Source: Henckelia pumila
Lineage: Eukaryota; Streptophyta; Magnoliopsida; Lamiales; Gesneriaceae
NCBI RefSeq assembly: GCF_033568475.1
Contig: NC_133123.1
Location: 620,001-684,000 of the forward strand
Direction: 5' to 3'
Length of the DNA: 64,000 nt
The notes beneath the pieces were generated by a model. The model did no database searches and had not been told where the DNA came from. It worked only from the letters and a program-made list of their open reading frames with translations. Positions 43,219 through 56,119 of the stretch are shown piece after piece. A program made the position numbers and the translations under genes. Numbering within the stretch: the stretch's first letter is position 1; each line of letters starts with the position of its first letter.

Positions 43219-45186
43219 TTATAAATTACGGTTCTATTATAATTTGGGCTGTGATTTGACTATTATTTATTTATATATATATATAAAGAAAGCCAGTTCA
43301 TAAACGCGTGAAGTTTTAATTTTATAATATATCAATTGTCGAGGTAAGTTAGCGGATAAGAAGGCGTCCGTGGTGTTAGCTATAGCGTGTACAGTCTTTA
43401 GAAAGATCGATCCAAGCAATGCAAGTTTCCGCAGTCAACTATAAATATTTGATTTTATCGTGTAATACTATTAAGTGTATATATATTTGTTTGTAGACTT
43501 TATTGTGATTGTTGAAGATAAAATTATTTTTTCATATTACTATTGGATAAATGATACATTAATGTAAATTTCATAAAATAATTATTACAAGATGTTCTTA
43601 TGTAATTTCATTTTATCAAGAAATTTATATATCTTGATAATTTTAATTGAAAAGAGGCCGTCCGGTTGAGTTCTATTGTACCCATCGGTCATCACTTAAA
43701 AATGCTTGTGTTGGTAACTGTTTGGTTCTACAGTTGACAATAAAACTAACATTTTTCACGATTTTGGATTTGCTTGAATTGCAAGTTTGTGCACTTTATT
43801 CGGAGAAAATTAGTTGTGGAATAGTATATGATTGTACATGTTGATATACAATTTAAAAAATTTGAATCGCATTATTAATGTTAGTTATAATCATTTTTTT
43901 GTTAAGCGATAAATCTTTCATTCTATACTAAAATATAAGAAATTAGTTTTTTTAATATAAAAATGACGGTGCGTTTTTTAGAAAAAAAAGGATAAAGGTT
44001 TTGGATAGCTTTTTTCTAAATAGTTTATCCAAAAGTATAATGAACTCATTGCAATAACACTTTATCTTTTTTAATTTATTTATTTTCGAACATTTATTGA
44101 TTATATATATAAATTGTATACATATCATTATATTGGGATTAAAAATGACAAGTGGATACGTGGGTTTGGGATTAAGAAAGGGACCATGGGCCTAGTTGCA
44201 GGATCGTGCCCAAAAGCTGTGGGCTGCCCACTATAGTTGAACGCTAGCATAGTACTATACAAGCATAGAAAAAAGTGGAGTCCCTTCCGGCCTTTTCTCT
44301 TTAAATTAAAATAAAATTAAGATTTGGCGAGAGGTATTTTACTAGTCGGTTAATGATATCTAACAGCAAAGAGTCAAAGATTTGAGTCTATAAGTGGACA
44401 ATTTTGTGGACTTTGATGAGAGTTAAAATGTCTGCCCACTCAAAGGAAAAAAACAAAGGTCTCACGGGCCCCATCAATAGCTGGTGATCCACCATGTGAG
44501 GCTTTGGTTGTGAAATTATTTCCATACTAGCTGGGACTCAAATATAGTTGTACGTAATGTAACAAGAGGATGGTTGGCAAAAGTTATGATCTATTACAAT
44601 CTCGTTGATTTCCCCTTTATATACTATTAATTAAATTTAATTTGTTATTAAAAAAAACATTTTGGTCCGACTTGGTTATATCGAATTATCAAAAAATTCA
44701 AAATGTTTCTACATATACATCTCTTGTGTTTCATTCGCTGATATGTTTGAATTAATGTAATTTATTCATTTTTAGTCAAAAATAGATTTTGTCGAGATGG
44801 ATCAAGAAAATTTATGTGCATATGCGACAAATGAAAGTGGGAGAACCCCATGTCTTAAGGAACGAAGAAATAAGATCATTTTAGGCTTAGAAAAGAACAT
44901 AGGGCATTGACAAGAAATATAGAAAGCTACACAATTTTGATACTATCATGATAGAATTACTCCTCTCCCCTCTCACCATGACCATTATCGTCACCTCCAC
45001 TTTCGACCAAAGGTCAATTTGATAGAAACTTGAAGCCCAAAATCGTCTTTTCACTTTTATGGCATAACCAAATTAACCAATTCATCCATCTGGAATACCT
45101 TGCAGAGTTGGCAATGTCTTCCTCTACCTCCCCACACACACACACACACAAAGGCACACTGGCCACTGCACTGAGTATATTTATTG
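43219..45186. other. Intergenic stretch, nothing recognised
   Basis: AT-rich DNA without a supported gene. A (CA)n run at about 45134-45150 and a pyrimidine-rich stretch mark the approach to the SCAR gene. Confidence 0.5.
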
Positions 45187-45381
45187 ACTCTCTCTCTCTA
45201 TCTCTCTGCAGTTAATTTGCTGCAATTCCCTACCTAATTTCTCTCTCTCTTCATCATTCCTGCTTTTAATTCATCGGCAATCATTTTGCATTTGCTTGCC
45301 TTTCTGTGCCACATTATGATTGAGATGAGAAAATAATCAGCTGTTTCAGTTCCTGTATTTCTGTGCTTGTGTGTTGAAACG
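45187..45381 (+). promoter_or_regulatory. CT-rich 5' leader of the SCAR gene
   Basis: CTCTCTCTCTATCTCTCTGC (45189 on) and a second CTCTCTCTC run at 45240 precede the start codon at 45382. Long CT-rich leaders are common in plant housekeeping genes. No TATA box is evident close by. Confidence 0.45.
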
Positions 45382-48300
45382 ATGCCGTTGGTGAGAGTGG
45401 AGGTGAGGAATGAGTACAAACTCGGAGCGCCCGAGTTGTACAGAGAGGCGAACAGGGAGGATCCAAAGCTGATTCTCCAAGGAGTCGCTGTCACTGGCCT
45501 CGTCGGTGTTTTGCGCCAGCTTGGCGATCTAGCTGAGTAAGCTTTATTTTTCCTTCTCTTTTTTCGTTGCTTCTTTTTCAGCTTTTTGATAGTTTTTAGC
45601 TGTATTTAGTATTCATAGCTTGATTTGGAAACTCTTGTTTTTTTTTTTTTGGCTCACGATTTTGGTTTGGTTTGGAAATATCTGTATAATACGGGTATTT
45701 TTCTGTGTTTGGTTAGCATGAGAAGTACGAGTGCTAATTAGGGATTTTGTGGTCGCGTGTTGGGATGAGAAATTTGATTCTGGTTTTGAATCTGAATGCA
45801 TGGACTCACATCCTTTCGAATTTAATTTGATTTATTGCAAATTCATTGAGTAGGCTATATTCGGTTTAGATTTGATTTTGCTAGCAGTTAAAGATTGTAC
45901 AGGCATTTTAGGATGGTTTTAGCCAAGTGGCAAGTTGGCTATATGAAGAACATTAAGGGATGTAGTGTGCGACCGTTTTGGAGTGAATTCAAGCGAAAAT
46001 AATTGGAAAAAAAATATCTCACATCTGGTTGTTTATTTTTCTTTTACAATTGAGAGGTGGTCCTGAAGTCAACTGACTTTTGCCTTTCCGGGCTTGCATA
46101 TTAGTGCCTTTTAACTGAGACTTGCTTTCAGAATTTGTTTCGTTTTCTGAGCCAAATAAATAAATGTGTTTGACACCACAATGTTCGTTATGAACACTAT
46201 TAAGAATTCTAGACACTACAAAAATTTCAGCTGAAATTGCATTCTGCATATGGAAGATTTGCAGCCGAAGTTTTTCACGGGTTGCAGGAAGAGGTGGGGA
46301 TAACATCTTCGAGAAGCCATAAATTGATGGCTCGTGTTCAACAAATTGAAGCTGCACTATCTCCACTTGAAAAGGCTGTTCTGGCACAAAGAAGCCACCT
46401 GCACTTGGCTTATACGGCCGGTATAGTTTATTCCTCACTTTGGGATTATTCACTCTGCAATCCCTTAAATTTATCTTGGCAACCACCCTTTGTCCCTCCA
46501 AGCATATGTAACAAGCTTCCATTTTACCGAATTTTATAATATGAGCTTCATAAATTTTTACTCTTTCCATTCATTTCCAATGGGAAAATTTGACCACAGG
46601 TTATAATTGGCATCCTCATGTTCGGAGTGAACAAAATCACTTTATTTACAGTGATGTGCCTCAATTCATCATGGATTCTTATGAAGGATGTCGTGGCCCT
46701 CCATGCTTGCACCTGCTTGATAGGTATGAGAACTCTATAAAGTTTTAATTCCATCCTGGCCTCGTGAATGAAGCATGCGCTTTCTTTTAGGTTTGACCAC
46801 GGGGGCCCTGGATCTTGCTTGAAAAGATATTCAGATCCAACTTTGTTTAAACGAGCATCAGTGGCTTCTGGTGAAGCAAGTATTGAGAAAATTTTGAAAG
46901 AAGAAAATGGCCGAAAAATTAAGGTATTACTTTTGAAAACATACATCGACTTGACTTAAAAGCTTAAACTGTTACTTGAATTCAATGTATTTGTATTTCA
47001 TATTTGAGCCGCATTTTTCAATTGCACTTTTCAGTGGCAAAAGCTTTTAATGTTGATACATGACCAATCCATTGATGGTCTTGTCTTGTATTTGGGGCTG
47101 TTAGATTGGATTATCTTTGCATGAAATTATAATACCATCCACCAAATTGTACTCGGCTTGAGCCTTGAATGGTGGTTCATATCTTACACTAACCCTTCTT
47201 ACAAGGATCGCTATTCTTCTCAACGAATTGGGTTTGTGAAGATAACATGTAAACAATCTTAGATTTAGTGAATTTGTTATTTACTTGCAAGAGAAACAAA
47301 TAAATGGAAGAACCCAGAAGGAACATAACACTTTGTTACTTCTTTTTATGTAAAGGTGATAGAAGTTAAAAGATTTTGTTTGACTTTTCATGATGTTGCC
47401 TATCTGAAACATGCTAAGATGTTCTGAAATTTGAGCAGAGAAGAAGGTCATGGCTCAGTGGTGGCAAAGTGTCACAAAGAGCATCATTTTCCAACCATAG
47501 TGGCAGGTAAAGGCTGTTTATTTATGTTCTTCTCTTGAAGTTGAGCTGGAAAAATGAATAAAGTGAAGAGGGATGCTGATTATTTGTTTACTTTGAAATC
47601 TACTGTTGTTTTATGCGATAGGAACTAAGTTTTGTGATTTTTGAACTTCGCAGAGTGCAGTTCACTCAGGTTAATGTTGGTGGACCCTCTTCCCCTTCTC
47701 TAACAGCTTCCTCATATGATGCTACACTCAGATCTGATTTGTGTGAACAGTCCAATTTAGAGTTGAGAAATGGGTCTAGTTTTGTTGATGGTGATTTCTC
47801 TTTTAGTTACTCAATGCAATCTGAAGAGCTAGAGTCTAGAGCGTCAATTTCTTCTCCCATTAAGAGCCAAGACGCTGATTTTTTCAATTACAATCTTTGT
47901 GAGCAGAAAGGTACAGATGTCCATGATGATATTCAGGTCAGTCTATCACAAGAGCAAGCTCACAGCAGTTCATCTTCTTTGACTTGCGATGAGAAGACAA
48001 AAATGCTTGAGCCTATAGCAGAGGACCATGTTACAAGTGGCATAACTCAAGAAGATGATCAAGATAGAAATACAGAGTCATTTTCCCTAAGTTTCGGCAT
48101 TGAAACTAAAGGTGGTAAAGTAGTTAATTTGGAAACTGCACACGCAGTGGATGCCAAGCCTACTAATGAAGCTATGCAGAATTTGGAGTCTTGTGATATT
48201 AATCTTGATGAAATTGAAAGTGAAACAGATCAATTTGTGGATGCACTTAATACCATTGGGTTAGAGCCTGATGATGGACAAAATGAGATCAAAAGACATA

Positions 48301-50985
48301 GTTCCGAATGCCAATCTCCACATTCTGAATCTAGTGTTTTAGCCCGCAATAATATGGTAAACAATAGTATCGAACATGATCCCACATTGTTTTCTCTAGA
48401 ATTCCCTGCTACAGCTTATTGTTCTATTAATGGAGTAACATCCAACAGTGAATTGCCCTCGGTGGTGGCGGTGGACAAGGATGTACAATTAGATCTAAGA
48501 ACTGGAGATTCGATGACTTCTAGCAGCCCCCAGAAAGTGAATTATATCGAGAACGCTGATATTGATGAGGGAACCAATGTAGAATCTGTTTCATGTACAG
48601 TATCATCTAACTGCATGGATGACAACATTGATGTAGGCACTAGTACAGAAACTGTTCCATATATAGTATCTTCCAATTTCATTGAAAATAACTCAGGGGT
48701 TGCGAGTATTGATAGACCAAGGAGCAGTCCTGAGTCTCATAAACCAGCACCAGAAACTTCTAATGTTTCTCCTGTTATGTTCTGGACAAATGGTGGCTTA
48801 CTAGGACTTCAGCCATCAAAGCCACCAGATTGTGGTTCAGCAAATGCTCTTCCACCATATCCCTTGTCCCCAACAGAAAATTCTGAAGACTGTCTAGATA
48901 GAGGTGGTTCTATACGCCCAGAGTACCAAGAGTGCGGTTCACCATTCAGGAAGATATCTCGGAAAATTCCACCTGTTGCTTTAGAAGTTAAAAATAATTC
49001 TGTATATCCAAATAATAACAGCACTCGACCCAGTTCATTGGCCTCTAGAAATGATCCATTAGTCAATTCAGTGTTCAAAGCTGAGAGCCATCAAGAAAAT
49101 GGCAGAAATTCGTCTCAAAAGTTTGAATTTGGAACTACAGGTGTGTTTTATAGAAAACTATTGCGTGGTGGAAATGAAAATGACAACCCTGTCAGCTATC
49201 AGAATGCTGGTGACTTCGAGCAGAAAAATGGCGAAGATGTAGCATGTCGAATAATTTCCGGGCGAAATAAAGATCTGGTTGGGTTTGGATCCCCAACACT
49301 ATCACCTTCTGCATCACCTCCACTTGAGCACATGAAAATATCATTTCAACCAATTGATGGTTTTCAGGCCCCCAAGCTCAAATTAAAATTCCCTGATGGG
49401 AACTATAACAGTGAAAGCAGAAGGATTGTCTTTCCTTCATTTCAGTTGGTCCCTGAGGTTTCCAGCATTCAGCACAATGATGTTTCAGACTCTGATGATG
49501 ACATTTTCTATCAATCATCGCCATCTTTAATAGATGAATTTCCAAGTCATCAATCTGAATCAAATTCTGAGAACTGGGAGTCTGGAGAATCTCCCTGCAG
49601 CAAGGACCCTGACTTATACGATACCTTTCATCGAATCTCTTTGACGGATTCTGTTCTAACAGTTCCAGGTCCTTTTGTTGAAAATGGTCTGCGAAATTCT
49701 AAATATTGTCATTCTTCTGATCTTCAGCGTTTGGACACTGAAAATCCCTCATTCAAGGAGGATCTAGGAAAAAATGCCAGTTCACATGATCTTTTGTGGC
49801 CAGAATGCGCGCTTGCTTCTACTACTACACGTCTACCTCCTGTACAGTGTTGCAGTATGAATTCTCATCAGAATGCCATGGAAGATGAAAATAAGTCAAT
49901 GCCTGAAGCATCTAAATATGTATTTAGTCTTAAGCTTTCAGCGTCTACAGTTTCTCAGCAACCTAAGCCAGCCCCATTGAATCAAGATCAAATCACGGAG
50001 ACCCAAGATATACAGAATAGCCAGGTCTGGTGATTAGAATCTCCTTAAAAATTCCTGCCCTTCCGTAAAAAAAATTAAGTTGAAAAAAGCTGGTCTAGTG
50101 ATTCTATTTTTGCATACAGTCATCATGCTTGCATAATTCCAATGGACGAAGGGATGCAGGTCAAAGTAACTGTAAAGATGAAATGGGGGACTTCCTGCAG
50201 CAAATAAGAACTAGAGTGAGTTTCCATAAACTGGAGCTATTATTTAAATTTTGATTACTTATTAAGTTTCAGTACATTGCATATACATGTACCAGGGAGA
50301 TGGGTATGACTTTGGTAGCCATTTCCTTTTATACCTTGCTGGTCAGCTCCAGCAGCTTACCCACCCTGTAATCTGCCTAAATTATACTCAAAAGTTTTCT
50401 GTGATTGTTATTTGATATTGCATTGAATGTGACGTTTAGAACATGAGTTGTTCACCGTATGATTTTTGCAGTTTGGTAGAATACTTCAGTCCTTACTAAT
50501 TAGTGTTACTTGTCCTGAAAAATGAATGTGTTCATGGTCCTCTCATGTTATCCAGTCATATATGTGTGTAGTTGTTGATGAACTGAACTTCTTTGCTCAC
50601 TATTTTGTAGTGTGGGCTCTTCATAAAAAAAATGATTCTCATCCTTTATATCTCATCAAATGATGAGACGCAACTTGATCCGTGATTGCTTGAAGATCAA
50701 CATTCTTATTGTTTACTATGTTCCAATGCTAACCTGTTTTATGATGTCAGTCATTTAATCTGCGACCAATTGTGACATCAAAACCAGCTGCATCTACGGG
50801 TACCCAAGCTCATGTCCAAGTTACTGCAATTCTTGAAAAGGCAAATGCAGTTCGTCAGGTATCTCTCTCGCCCAATCCATGAATGCATTTACCTGTCATG
50901 TTTTTCTATATGTTCAATCTTGTCTCTGGTTCAGGCTGTTGGTAGTGATGATGAGGAAGACAATGGTACTTGGAGCGACCCTTAA
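45382..50985 (+). CDS. SCAR3: SCAR/WAVE family protein, nine coding exons, 1089 aa
   Basis: SCAR proteins are the subunit of the plant WAVE regulatory complex that activates ARP2/3 and branched actin growth at the cell cortex. Coding exons: 45382-45536, 46257-46420, 46600-46723, 46791-46923, 47439-47506, 47654-50024, 50120-50215, 50751-50858, 50935-50985. All borders are GT-AG and phases agree, giving 3270 bp. The SCAR homology domain opens [20 protein letters not shown] and includes [66 protein letters not shown] and [16 protein letters not shown]. The long exon 6 encodes a Ser-rich disordered middle. The C-terminal VCA-type end has a WH2 motif ([15 protein letters not shown], about 1029-1042) and the acidic tryptophan end [12 protein letters not shown]. 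The N-terminal words fit SCAR3 better than SCAR2. The donor after exon 6 (GTCTGG) is weak. The paralogue name is a judgement. Confidence 0.93.
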
Positions 50986-51491
50986 ATTTTCTCATTTCAT
51001 GATGGTGCCAATGCCCTCTGAATTTTCAGGTTAGGCGAAGCCGTTGTATCTATTCAAGATTAACTCATTCCTTGTATGTAAATAATTGATTGAGCTCTTA
51101 TGTGCATCACAACTTCTTCTTCTTCTTTTTTTTTTTTTTCAAAATTAAAATGCTGTAGCTGAAAGAAGTCGAAAACAATTTTTTCCAGACTTTTGAAACT
51201 TGTAAGAAGTAAAAAATCACCCCACATTCTTCAATTACAAATAAGTACTGGAAATAGTGAACTTTATTCATTGAACGCTACACTTACATGTCTCTCTCAG
51301 TCTAAAACAATGGCATGATCCGTCACGATGACTAAACCATCAATGTCCGAAAACATAAAAGATTTAAAAATGGGTACTTTTATTGAACCCATAAAATTCG
51401 AATAAACATTAACCCAAGAAACAGCAAAATTTATTCAGAATCAAAATACAAAAATTTATGTAGGATAGGATGCAAATTTGTGTGCCTTGAT

Positions 51492-52371
51492 CTAAAAGTC
51501 TTGATCAATATCCAACTCCTTGAAGAGCTCAGAACATTCTGGCAGTGCCACTTTCTTGGCGAAGCCAAGGGGGTTAGCATTGCGGGTGTTGCCTTGAATA
51601 CCATTGTGAGTGGTGAGTGTGATTCTTGATGCTGGTTTATGTGCCCATCCTTCATCTGGGAGATCATCACAATCAGGCCTGCTGCTCTTCACCAACGTTA
51701 TTTCGCATAGTTCTTCATCGTGATTACCCTCGACTGGCAGTCGATAGTCTCCCTTGTCATTGGTTTCTCCCTCCACGCTGTATGTTATATTACCTGCTGC
51801 TTCTCCTCTGCATTCCAATCGAACCTTTGCCCCTGAAGCGATGAAACAACATGATAATTAATCTTGCTCATATATATGTGTTGTCTTTGCAAAAAGATAA
51901 ACTGGGGTAATCCAAATGTTTTTTTAGATGTTCCTGAGTTGGTGGTTTTTGGATCTCCTCTTGAGATGCATGCATGGTACCTAGAACAACATTATTCCTA
52001 GATCCATGTGATTAGTAAGAACATCAAACATTATTCCTAGATCCATGTGATTAGTAAGAACATCAAGAAGCATATGGAAATGAATACAGTGTCGTCCTAG
52101 CTAGAGATGGTTGGTTAATGTCAATTGCAACAAGTGAAATCCAGTTGGTTAATTTCGCGGATCTGCCCGATATTATATTTCCTAGAATCACATAATTCAT
52201 TATACCTCCCATAGGCTCGCTGAGTTTATTGATGAAATTGGCTCGACAGACTTCACAATAGACCTTTCCTTCAACAAAGAATCGAGGGGTTGCAGAGTGG
52301 GCGATGCCAGGGAGACACATCAAGCATAGAGCCCCAGCGAAGAGGAGTGCAACTTGTGTTAGCCTTGCCAT
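51492..52371 (-). CDS. Pollen Ole e 1-type secreted protein, 168 aa, two exons
   Basis: Exon 1 is 52371-52206 and exon 2 is 51832-51492, with a GT-AG intron (51833-52205) in a Gly codon. Residues 1-26 form a signal peptide (MARLTQVALLFAGALCLMCL, PGIAHS). The mature part starts ATPRFFVEGKVYCEVCRANF, containing the Ole e 1 signature (EGxVYCxxCR). The remaining conserved cysteines follow in VRLECRGE, EELCEITLVKSSRPDCDD and LPECSEL. The family consists of small secreted cell-wall or pollen-tube proteins (LAT52, Ole e 1, C13 type) with a disulfide-braced beta fold; a link to pollen receptor kinases is known for LAT52. Length and cysteine pattern are normal. Pollen specificity cannot be read from the sequence. 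The intron contains a 39-bp tandem duplication (51989-52066). Confidence 0.92.
51989..52066. repeat. Perfect 39-bp tandem duplication in the Ole e 1-type gene intron
   Basis: The unit beginning ACATTATTCCTAGATCCATG occurs at 51989-52027 and again at 52028-52066 with no visible difference, so the event is recent. It lies within the intron, clear of the splice sites. Confidence 0.9.
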
Positions 52372-52683
52372 TTTTAAGTTGTCGTATCTTTCTCGAGTTT
52401 TCTCGACTCTAGCTCTACAGATGGTTCTGCTTTGTGTTTTGTGGGGAGGTGGGTTTATATATATTTCTATTTGGTAGTTATATACGTGAGGTTATGGTTC
52501 AAAGTTTGGTCTCCAGTACTGGTTGATAACTTTATTTGGACACCCATATTTTGTGGGAAACCAAAACATATATGCAATCTCTCCCCTTAAATAACCCATC
52601 CTTTTAGGAAAACCATAAGAAATCTGAAATCCCTCTCCCAAATACACGCACTCCGTCACAATCATAACAGTGGTCGTATGTCA

Positions 52684-52779
52684 GATTCATCGCCAATTTT
52701 GACAGGTGAAATGACCAATGACGATGAATGTGATTCATCGCCAATTTTGACAGGTGAAATGACCAATGACGATGAATGT
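52684..52779. repeat. Perfect 48-bp tandem duplication
   Basis: Unit 52684-52731 and unit 52732-52779 start GATTCATCGCCAATTTTGAC and end ACGATGAATGT. Each unit also has inverted ends (GATTCATCG and CGATGAAT), so each copy could form a hairpin. It is intergenic, about 165 bp beyond the 3' end of the HIPP gene. Confidence 0.9.
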
Positions 52780-52943
52780 AAAACCAGAAATTTCAGCAAT
52801 CAAACAAGAACCCAAACAATAATTTATATGCATCTACATGAATTAAAAAATATAATATTCTATATATATATATACAAAGGATAAATGAGTACACTCGTAA
52901 TGTTCCTTTTTCAACGTACTAATAATTTCATCAAACCCCGTCA

Positions 52944-54586
52944 TCACATTATAGAGCAACCAGTAGCATTGTCATCGCTAAACATGGTGCTAGTCCCTTC
53001 ACCGAGGATAGTCGAGGAAGGTGGCTGCCGATAGTATCCATGGTTGTGGCCATTGTACCCGTGCTCGTAATAGTTGTACATAGAATGTGGCTCAGCCAAG
53101 AAATCACCGGTAACTGGACTGTTTCCAGAGTAGTTTTCGTAGTGGTGACTGTATTCATGGTATTCTGGGTTGTAGGGAAATGGCCATAGCTCTGCATTTC
53201 GACCCGCCCGCCTCACTGCTTTAAGAACCTTCTTCACATCCGTCCAGCCAGTGACTGTCACCTTTTGCATTTCCATATCTATGTCGATATTGTCCACTCC
53301 TGCCAAATATATTCATCGATTCCTCAATCAGTAATATTTTTCTAGCGAAGAGTGCTCAAAACACATCTAACAAGGACCCCAAAACGTGTAATTGAGGTTG
53401 GATAATTTTTATGGCGTGGTGCAAATCTTGGAAAACACTTGGAACAACAAATAATATAAAATTGGTTTCCTTTAGATGAGCACTCATGATATATATCATT
53501 ATATTATTCAATTTATGGTAATAAAAATGGAACGTTTCACGAAAATCCTAGAACAAATTAAACGTACCATCTACTTTGGAAAGAGCTTTCTTTACTTTGC
53601 GTTCGCATCCAGGGCAGTCCATGTTCACTCGCATCTCGACAATCTGAAACAGAAAAATGTCGCCTTAATTCCCATTACTTGATCGGCCTTATTGATAATT
53701 GAATGTAGACCCACTGCTTTGATTGATCGGAAATTTAATTATTAGATTATGTCAAATATTGAAATTTTGACATGAAAGATTTTCCCCCTTTTTTTTTTTA
53801 GAAAAGGATTTTTCGAATTTGAAGCTTACTTTAAGCTTCATATCGAGTGGTTTGTGCATGCATGCATGCTATAAACAACTTATAAATGAAAATGATTATT
53901 TAAAAAATGTGCAATATATATTCTGACCCTAGCTTAGCTAATAATTTAATATTTATAACCTTAACGGTCCTCGGCAACTTGTAAATACTGGACTTAAAGA
54001 ATGCATTTCTCTTATTTTGTAAGTTGAGTAATTAAATACTCAAAATAGTACGTTCATCGCTGGTTTTTGTTGGACAGGCGGTAAGTTGGTAACGTTTAAT
54101 TTAACGTACGTAACCCAGGCAAGAAAAGAGAATGTTTTCTTTTAGGTTCTTACAGCTAGTTTGATGTCTTCTTTTCAATAATATTTTCCACCTTCAATTC
54201 AATCCTGAGAATGTAAGAGATGCATGGTTCTTTATCGACTCTTACCATTTCTCAATTAATGGGAGGAGCTGCATGCTATAGAATTCGGCTTGACACACCC
54301 AATATAAAATCTCGAAAATATGCCTATCTCAATGTTAGAAGAGATCTAAGAACATAAGGGATGCAAACCCCCCATTATAAAATAGAAGAGAGCTAAGAAC
54401 ATAAGGGATGCAAACCCCCCATTATAAAAGAGAGAAAGAAAGAAAATACAGCATGAAAAATTTTAATCAATGGTTTGCATTGATAACCATTTCGATGAAT
54501 CGGAAAGCATGCATGCAGATTCATGAACACAGTGCGAGTTCATGAATGTGTATCTTTGTAGAAAGAACCGAACTTACTGTCGTCAT
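52944..54586 (-). CDS. Heavy-metal-associated isoprenylated plant protein (HIPP), 146 aa, three exons
   Basis: Exon 1 is a 9-bp coding micro-exon (54586-54578, ATG ACG ACA, donor GTAAGT). Exon 2 is 53643-53568 and exon 3 is 53299-52944; both introns are GT-AG and the phases agree. The protein opens MTTIVEMRVNMDCPGCERKV with the metal-binding MxCxxC of an HMA domain (C13, C16). It continues GVDNIDIDMEMQKVTVTGW and RRAGRNAELWPFPYNPEYH, the usual end of this HIPP clade. The tail is Tyr/His/Gly-rich, and CSIM is a CaaX farnesylation site. HIPPs are membrane-anchored metallochaperone-like proteins in metal handling and stress or pathogen responses. Length and layout match single-HMA HIPPs. Without the micro-exon the first in-frame ATG would be VEM, two residues before the domain. 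Confidence 0.92.
54338..54431. repeat. 47-bp tandem duplication in the first HIPP intron
   Basis: The unit starting GAAGAGATCTAAGAACATAA occurs at 54338-54384 and 54385-54431 with one or two differences (GATCT against GAGCT). It is about 150 bp inside the intron from exon 1. Confidence 0.88.
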
Positions 54587-54599
54587 ATTGAGATTTGAG

Positions 54600-55940
54600 A
54601 GTAGAATTTACAGAATCGGAGCCGATCTTAAATTTGTTTCCTGCAATTTGTAGGCCAAATATATACTTATGAGAACGTAACTTTCAATTTATATATAGGC
54701 AAGAGGGTTCCTGTACTTGAATATTGAGTTTCAATAATTGTTGGAGGGCCTGTATTTAAAGGCTAAGTTTGATGATATTATATATCAAAACAATTTTTGA
54801 TACGCGTACAACATGGTAAGATTTTATTTATTGATTTCTCCTAAGAAATAAGAAACAAATTATCACAAAGGTCAACTGCATAGCTGGTTTTGTATATTAA
54901 GGATTAAGGAATAAGGAAGCATGCAACGAAACATACGGAAGCACAATATTTGAAATGGTCCCTTCGCTTCCTTATCGAAGAAATTACACTGAAGTTGCTT
55001 TCATCGGTTGATGGCGTACTGCGTACAAGTCTAATTAATGTTTTATGTATGAAATTAATGAGTTGTTATTATAAAAAAAAAAAAAAAAAAGATTTTTTCC
55101 GCTTTAAATGGCATGAAGCCTGCCGGGAAAAATTAAAATTTAAGGAGAGAAAATATCGATTTGTCAATTCGATTATCAAAGGTTGTAATTATAGTCGAGC
55201 CAGTGAATTATCGGAAAACAATTGATAAATTATGTTCGTGTTCGACATTGAATGGCAATGTAAACCTTGCAAATAAAGAAAGACTTTAGTGGAAAGAAAA
55301 TACGAAAAATAAAAATAAAGAAGAGTATTCGAAATGCAATAATGTCAATTTTCTTGTAATTTGACATCTGTAAATGACATCATACAAATTGTGCGATAAC
55401 CGAAGCTGCATTTCTGTCGTAAATCAAAGTCAGTTGTCTATGAAAGATCAATTACACATTTTTAATTTCATTTTTTTATTAAAAAAAAGGAAAAAATAGT
55501 TCCCGTGTATAAAATTCAAGTGTTTTCGTTGCATTATTTATGAATTTTTCACACGCATATATATCTCTACTATTTTATAAATGGTTGAGGTGGTTATAAA
55601 AATTATTTTGAAAACACCAATTTTATTTTTCCTTTTTTAGCCCTTTTTCTACACAATAACCTTTATATTAAAAAAAGGGTTGACCCCGAAAGGGACCTCA
55701 TTTCATATGAGTCAAAGTTCATTGGCTCATACGGAGGTTAAATCAAGAGATGTGCACGAGCCGTAGAAACCTAAAGAAGAAAGCAATATGACACAATAAT
55801 CTTTATATTTATCACATTTCGAGTGACTCATTAAATCAACTGCTCACGTTTAATTGTTTAATTATTTTTAATTAATATTTTGATTAATTTTTTAATCTTT
55901 CACTTCTCAATTCTCACTCCACGTTGCCATAAATATATAT
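54600..55940. other. Intergenic stretch, nothing recognised
   Basis: It holds the HIPP upstream region on the minus strand and then AT-rich DNA with a poly(A) run near 55075-55090. A short word CGAAAGGGACCTCATTTCAT near 55687 has no identified context. No gene is supported. Confidence 0.5.
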
Positions 55941-55950
55941 ATATATATAA

Positions 55951-56110
55951 CTAGTTTTGCTATCCTGATCACCCACCGTACTCACATAATGTGTCCATCA
56001 TGAGGTGTCACTCAACTATTGGACGCACAATTCATCACATTCAATAGTTGAGTGCCACCTCATGGTGGGCACATTAGGTGGGCACGGTGAGTGGGCAGGA
56101 TAGCAAAATT
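55951..56110. mobile_element. Palindromic MITE beside a (TA)n microsatellite, copy 3
   Basis: A (TA)n run (about 55933-55949) precedes CTAGTTTTGCTATCCTG. The element closes with CAGGATAGCAAAATTG, followed by a short TATATATA (56112-56119). The arms hold CACTCAACTATTGGACG paired with ATTCAATAGTTGAGTG, and CATGAGGTG paired with CACCTCATG. It is the same design as the 5.3 and 13.5 kb copies and shares AGTTTTGCTAT and the GTGGGC words with copy 1. Confidence 0.75.
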
Positions 56111-56119
56111 GTATATATA

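Noticed and set aside
46019-46570. Minus-strand frame of 183 codons over SCAR intron 1 and exon 2
   Set aside because: It is antisense to a well-supported SCAR exon and matches no family.
48809-49563. Minus-strand frames within the long SCAR exon
   Set aside because: They are shadows of exon 6, with no independent support.
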